Made by a program: the position numbers and the translations under genes | Notes under the pieces: model-generated | Databases searched by the model: none | The model's input: only the letters and a program-made list of their open reading frames with translations | What the model was told of the DNA's origin: nothing | From: JBBKWU01 sp037969035 | GTDB taxonomy: Bacteria; Pseudomonadota; Alphaproteobacteria; Micavibrionales; Micavibrionaceae | Length of the DNA: 64,000 nucleotides | Direction of reading: 5' to 3' | Assembly: GCA_037969035.1 (NCBI GenBank) | Contig: JBBKWU010000013.1 | Coordinates: 1 to 64,000 of the forward strand | In this document: one piece after another, positions 61,633-64,000 of the stretch | Layout of the letters: every line of letters begins with the position of its first letter | Position numbering within the stretch: position 1 is the stretch's first letter

Positions 61633-61767
61633 AATCATCTTCCTTGTATATGGTGTATGTTTTTGCGCTTATTAAATAGCATTTAATAAGCTATAGGACG
61701 CAACAACATCTTTTGCAAGAGTCATTACGTCCTATAAAGGGTGGGTGGTGGTAAACCGTAGGGGGTA

Positions 61768-62526
61768 TTAGATTACTTCGAGCATTTCAGCAACCAGCGG
61801 GTGCCTTACGATATCTGTCTGGCCGAGCTTCACGACACCGATATTCTCAATCACGCTGAGGCGGTTCGCGATATCGGCTAAACCTGACATGCCTTCGAGC
61901 AAATCACTCTGATCGGGATCGCCCGTGACAACCATGGTCGAATGCCAACCAAGGCGTGATACAAGCATCTTAATCTGGCTGTAGGTACAGTTCTGCGCCT
62001 CATCAATCACGATGAAAGCGTTATTCAGTGTCCGTCCGCGCATAAAGCCGACAGGGGCAATTTCAATCGTGCCGTCGTCCATGTAATGGCGCACTTTCTT
62101 GCCGCCTAAACGATCACCAAGCGCATCAAATAGCGGGCGTAAATACGGTGCCATTTTATCTTCCAAAGCACCGGGCAGATACCCAAGGCTTTCGCCTGCT
62201 TCCATCGCAGGGCGAGACAGAACAATGCGTTCGATTTTACCTGCTTCAAGGGCTTCAACAGCCGCAGCAATGGCAAGGTATGTTTTACCTGTACCAGCAG
62301 GGCCAATGGCAAAGCTCAAGCTGTGCGCAGCAATGGCCTTCATCAACTCTTCTTGTCCTTCGGAGCGCGGCTTGATGTTTTTGACGTATTTCTTATCGCG
62401 GTTATTGTCGATTTGTTCATCCATCGGGTGCCATTTGTTGCGGGTGTCATCGAAGTTGTGAACATTTCCTTTGTGATGAGCACTGTTTTCGTTTGAACGT
62501 TTTTTGTTATCGCGTTTCTTTGACAT
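61768..62526 (-). CDS. PhoH-family ATPase
   Basis: A 252-aa PhoH-like nucleotide-binding protein. Walker A is AIGPAGTGKTYLAIAAA (about 77-93) and Walker B VIDEAQNCTYSQ (about 165-176). RPAMEAGESLGYLPGAL and VVTGDPDQSDL are family motifs. It is shorter than the usual 320-350 aa because the N-terminal domain is replaced by a basic tail (MSKKRDNKKRSNENSAHHKG). It is not next to ybeY/miaB, unlike the usual alphaproteobacterial phoH, so it may be a second copy. Its 5' leader is pyrimidine-rich on the coding strand. Confidence 0.88.
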   Translation of the reverse strand: MSKKRDNKKRSNENSAHHKGNVHNFDDTRNKWHPMDEQIDNNRDKKYVKNIKPRSEGQEELMKAIAAHSLSFAIGPAGTGKTYLAIAAAVEALEAGKIERIVLSRPAMEAGESLGYLPGALEDKMAPYLRPLFDALGDRLGGKKVRHYMDDGTIEIAPVGFMRGRTLNNAFIVIDEAQNCTYSQIKMLVSRLGWHSTMVVTGDPDQSDLLEGMSGLADIANRLSVIENIGVVKLGQTDIVRHPLVAEMLEVI

Positions 62527-62565
62527 ATGGCTAGTTCCTTTCAGGGGTTACAGTAAGGGAGTGTA

Positions 62566-62692
62566 GAGGTGAAAGAAGTAAGGGTTGGTCGGTTCGTGGA
62601 AGTGAGGAGTTTCGTGAGGGCGTAGGGGAGGATTAGAGTGTAGAGGGTGTGTGAGGAGCAGAAGAAAAAGTGAGGAGGGGCGTGAAAAAGGC
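62566..62692. other. C-poor, G/A-rich strand-asymmetric tract upstream of phoH
   Basis: Over about 125 bp the plus strand has only a handful of C but many G in GAGG/GTG-type words. The minus strand, which is the phoH leader, is therefore almost free of G and should be unstructured. I see no gene in it. It could be a binding or unstructured leader region or a mutational skew. Confidence 0.5.
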
Positions 62693-62695
62693 AAT

Positions 62696-62855
62696 AAAAA
62701 ACCGCGCTTGCGGGCGCGGCATGGAAACTTCGGGAATGGAAAACTCAGCAAAGACGCTGCGATCTATTGAATCGTGGTCGGGGTGCACGGGGTTTTCATT
62801 TATTCTTATCAAAAAAGATCCTCTGGATAGAGTGTCTTGGAAAGTCTGTACCTCC
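62696..62855 (-). ncRNA. Candidate small RNA with strong terminator, minus strand
   Basis: On the minus strand GCCGCGCCCGCAAGCGCGG (stem CCGCGC/GCGCGG, 62702-62707 and 62714-62719) runs into TTTTTT, a strong terminator that follows no recognised gene: ctrA already has its own terminator at 63053-63086. A TATGAT hexamer about 10 nt before the proposed 5' end supports an independent start. The implied transcript is about 160 nt. The exact 5' end is a guess. An open frame overlaps it but runs straight through the terminator. Confidence 0.4.
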
Positions 62856-62923
62856 ATCATACCAAATATCCGATTCGCTGCCTAGGGGTATTTATGCAGG
62901 GCTGTGTATAACACCACTTAGTG

Positions 62924-63038
62924 CCGTCATTGCGAACGAACGTAGAGAGTGCGGCAATCCAGTAACGCTAATAAACTCAACGCCAGCTTAAGCCTAAGAC
63001 TCTGGATTGCTTCGTCGCTTTGCTCCTCGCAATGACGG
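62924..63038. repeat. Palindromic repeat element, copy 2 (115 bp)
   Basis: Ends CCGTCATTGCG (62924-62934) and CGCAATGACGG (63028-63038) are perfectly inverted, and inner arms CAATCCAG (62955-62962) and CTGGATTG (63002-63009) pair too. It belongs to the same family as 25497-25583, but with a different and longer middle. It lies in the 588-bp gap between phoH and ctrA (62527-63114), which also holds the candidate small RNA and the ctrA terminator and no clear protein gene. Confidence 0.85.
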
Positions 63039-63052
63039 TGACCATATTGCAA

Positions 63053-63086
63053 TAAAAAACGCGTGCCGATCATAAGAGGGCACGCG
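63053..63086 (-). terminator. Intrinsic terminator of ctrA
   Basis: CGCGTGCC (63060-63067) and GGCACGCG (63079-63086) form an 8-bp stem, followed on the minus strand by TTTTTT (complement of 63053-63058), 28 bp after the ctrA stop. Confidence 0.85.
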
Positions 63087-63114
63087 CTTAAATTCGTTAT
63101 ATCTTGCCGCGTGC

Positions 63115-63816
63115 TTACGCAGTGGCAGATTTCGCGATGGCTTCGGGTTCGCGTAGGACGTAACCACGGCCCCAGACGGTTTCGATGTAGTTTTCGCCGC
63201 CTGATGCGATCTCAAGCTTTTTACGGAGCTTACAGATAAACACGTCGATAATTTTGACTTCTGGCTCGTCCATGCCGCCATACAGGTGGTTAAGGAACAT
63301 TTCTTTGGTCAATGTTGTGCCTTTGCGTAAACTAAGCAATTCAAGAATGCCGTATTCCTTGCCTGTTAGATGCAATGGTTTGCCATCAACGGCCACGGTG
63401 CGTGTATCAAGGTTTACCGCAACTTTGCCGGTCATGATCTCGCTCTGGGCGTGACCTTGTGAGCGGCGTACGATGGCTTGGATACGGGCGACAAGCTCGC
63501 GCTTATCAAATGGTTTTGTTAGGTAATCATCAGCACCGAATCCTAGGCCTTTAAGCTTGTTATCAAGCTCTGTCAGGCCAGAGAGAATCAAAATCGGTGT
63601 TTCGACTTTGGCGGCACGTAGCTGTTTCAGCACGTCATAGCCATCCATGTCAGGCAACATTAGATCCAGAATAATAATATCGTATTCATAGATTTTACCA
63701 ATTTCCAGACCGTCTTCGCCTAGATCGGTGCTGTCAACGATGTAACCTTCTGATTTTAACATGAGCTCGATGCTTTTGGCGGTGGATGCATCGTCTTCGA
63801 CTAATAATACCCGCAT
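63115..63816 (-). CDS. ctrA: Cell-cycle master regulator CtrA
   Basis: A 233-aa OmpR-class response regulator nearly full-length identical in layout to Caulobacter CtrA. The receiver has the acidic pair D8/D9, phospho-acceptor D51 in IILDLMLPDMDG and K in LTKPFDKRELVARIQ (about 104). The DNA-binding domain has LTGKEYGILELLSLRKGTTLTKEMFLNHLYGGMDEPEVKIIDVFICKLRKKL. It controls division, flagella and DNA replication in Alphaproteobacteria. It ends ...SATA rather than the AA degron of Caulobacter. Upstream lies an array of TTAA sites (63869-63911), suggesting autoregulation. Confidence 0.97.
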   Translation of the reverse strand: MRVLLVEDDASTAKSIELMLKSEGYIVDSTDLGEDGLEIGKIYEYDIIILDLMLPDMDGYDVLKQLRAAKVETPILILSGLTELDNKLKGLGFGADDYLTKPFDKRELVARIQAIVRRSQGHAQSEIMTGKVAVNLDTRTVAVDGKPLHLTGKEYGILELLSLRKGTTLTKEMFLNHLYGGMDEPEVKIIDVFICKLRKKLEIASGGENYIETVWGRGYVLREPEAIAKSATA

Positions 63817-63868
63817 GATTTGTTCCTCGAAAAAAGAGTGAATGAGATGTTTTTATTGTTCTTCGCTA

Positions 63869-63911
63869 TTAAGCTTTATTAATTAATATTAACAAATATT
63901 AACAACATTAA
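63869..63911. promoter_or_regulatory. TTAA array upstream of ctrA (candidate CtrA sites)
   Basis: Six TTAA words start at 63869, 63879, 63883, 63889, 63899 and 63908, three followed by C. Two pairs are 10 bp apart (TTAA-N6-TTAA), one base short of the Caulobacter consensus TTAA-N7-TTAA. The region is very AT-rich, so chance is possible, but the position, 53-95 bp before ctrA, fits autoregulation. Confidence 0.45.
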
Positions 63912-63940
63912 CAAATTTTTCTTTATATTTTCGGTTTTAT

Positions 63941-64000
63941 TTATACGAGGGCGATCTTCATTTTCGGATAAGTGTCGGGGTTGAAATCGGGGAACGTCGC
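63941..64000 (-). CDS. C-terminal end of an unidentified gene, partial
   Basis: The minus strand is open from the window edge to TAA at 63941-63943, giving the last 19 residues ending DTYPKMKIALV. It lies 124 bp upstream of ctrA in the same direction. The residue pattern looks like a real protein end but is too short to identify; it could equally be a chance frame. Confidence 0.35.
   Translation of the reverse strand, partial: ATFPDFNPDTYPKMKIALV

Noticed and set aside
62633..62860. 75-aa minus-strand frame over the candidate small RNA
   Set aside because: It reads straight through a strong intrinsic terminator, so it is unlikely to be a complete coding gene.
1..64000. tRNA, rRNA, CRISPR array, insertion sequence or prophage
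   Set aside because: No cloverleaf-like gene, array of regular spaced repeats, transposase, integrase or phage structural gene was seen.

Overview
The window reads as chromosome from an alphaproteobacterium of moderate GC content (a little under half by eye). The main evidence is the cell-cycle regulator CtrA at the right end, with a TTAA-rich upstream region, a phosphatidylcholine synthase, a TIGR02300-type Asp-rich zinc-ribbon protein, and the rpmH-rnpA-yidD-yidC-engB and def-fmt...truA...dapD gene orders. A Dot/Icm (I-type) type IV secretion locus and prepilin-like ERGNAMVYVL proteins recall Micavibrio-like or other little-studied Alphaproteobacteria. That placement is inference.

Layout. 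1-6.2 kb: the end of a Dot/Icm locus (IcmC/IcmD C-terminus, IcmJ/DotN, IcmB/DotO) followed by three unrecognised genes and closed by a two-way terminator. 6.2-9.9 kb (minus): a secreted EF-hand protein, a UbiH-like flavin monooxygenase, an outer-membrane barrel and an unknown protein. 10-13.7 kb: the ribosomal protein L34 / RNase P / YidD / YidC / EngB operon behind a very good sigma70 promoter. 13.7-25 kb: housekeeping genes (rmuC, def, fmt, truA, dapD, glmU) mixed with unknown and envelope genes. 25-32.5 kb: a lipoprotein, a secreted protein whose start codon lies inside a palindromic repeat, glmS, a second prepilin-like protein, pirin, an FkbM methyltransferase, phosphatidylcholine synthase and a membrane protein.

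32.7-48.7 kb is the most unusual part: about 16 kb with four giant plus-strand genes and one minus-strand gene. They are a DarB-like SNF2-type helicase without a methylase (1356 aa), a DeoC-like aldolase homologue lacking the catalytic lysine (minus strand), an unrecognised 906-aa protein, a 1263-aa RNase J-like metallo-beta-lactamase/beta-CASP nuclease, and a 1268-aa exonuclease I-like DEDDh protein. The last two are 2 bp apart, and the nuclease gene is preceded by a 16-codon leader whose stop overlaps its start. Two of the genes share an identical 14-bp leader block. I know of no described system with this composition. A DNA/RNA-processing or defence function is inference.

48.7-51.7 kb (minus): a membrane protein, a second EF-hand protein, prmA and the TIGR02300 gene. 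51.9-60.6 kb: a fatty-acid oxidation module (thiolase, two-domain FadB-like enzyme, acyl-CoA dehydrogenase, SCP2 carrier, FadL porin) with two unknown genes inside it. 60.7-64 kb (minus): a Sco1-like copper chaperone, a small membrane protein, a PhoH-like ATPase, a gap with a candidate small RNA and a second copy of the palindromic repeat, then ctrA and the tail of another gene. No tRNA, rRNA, CRISPR array, insertion sequence or integrase was seen.
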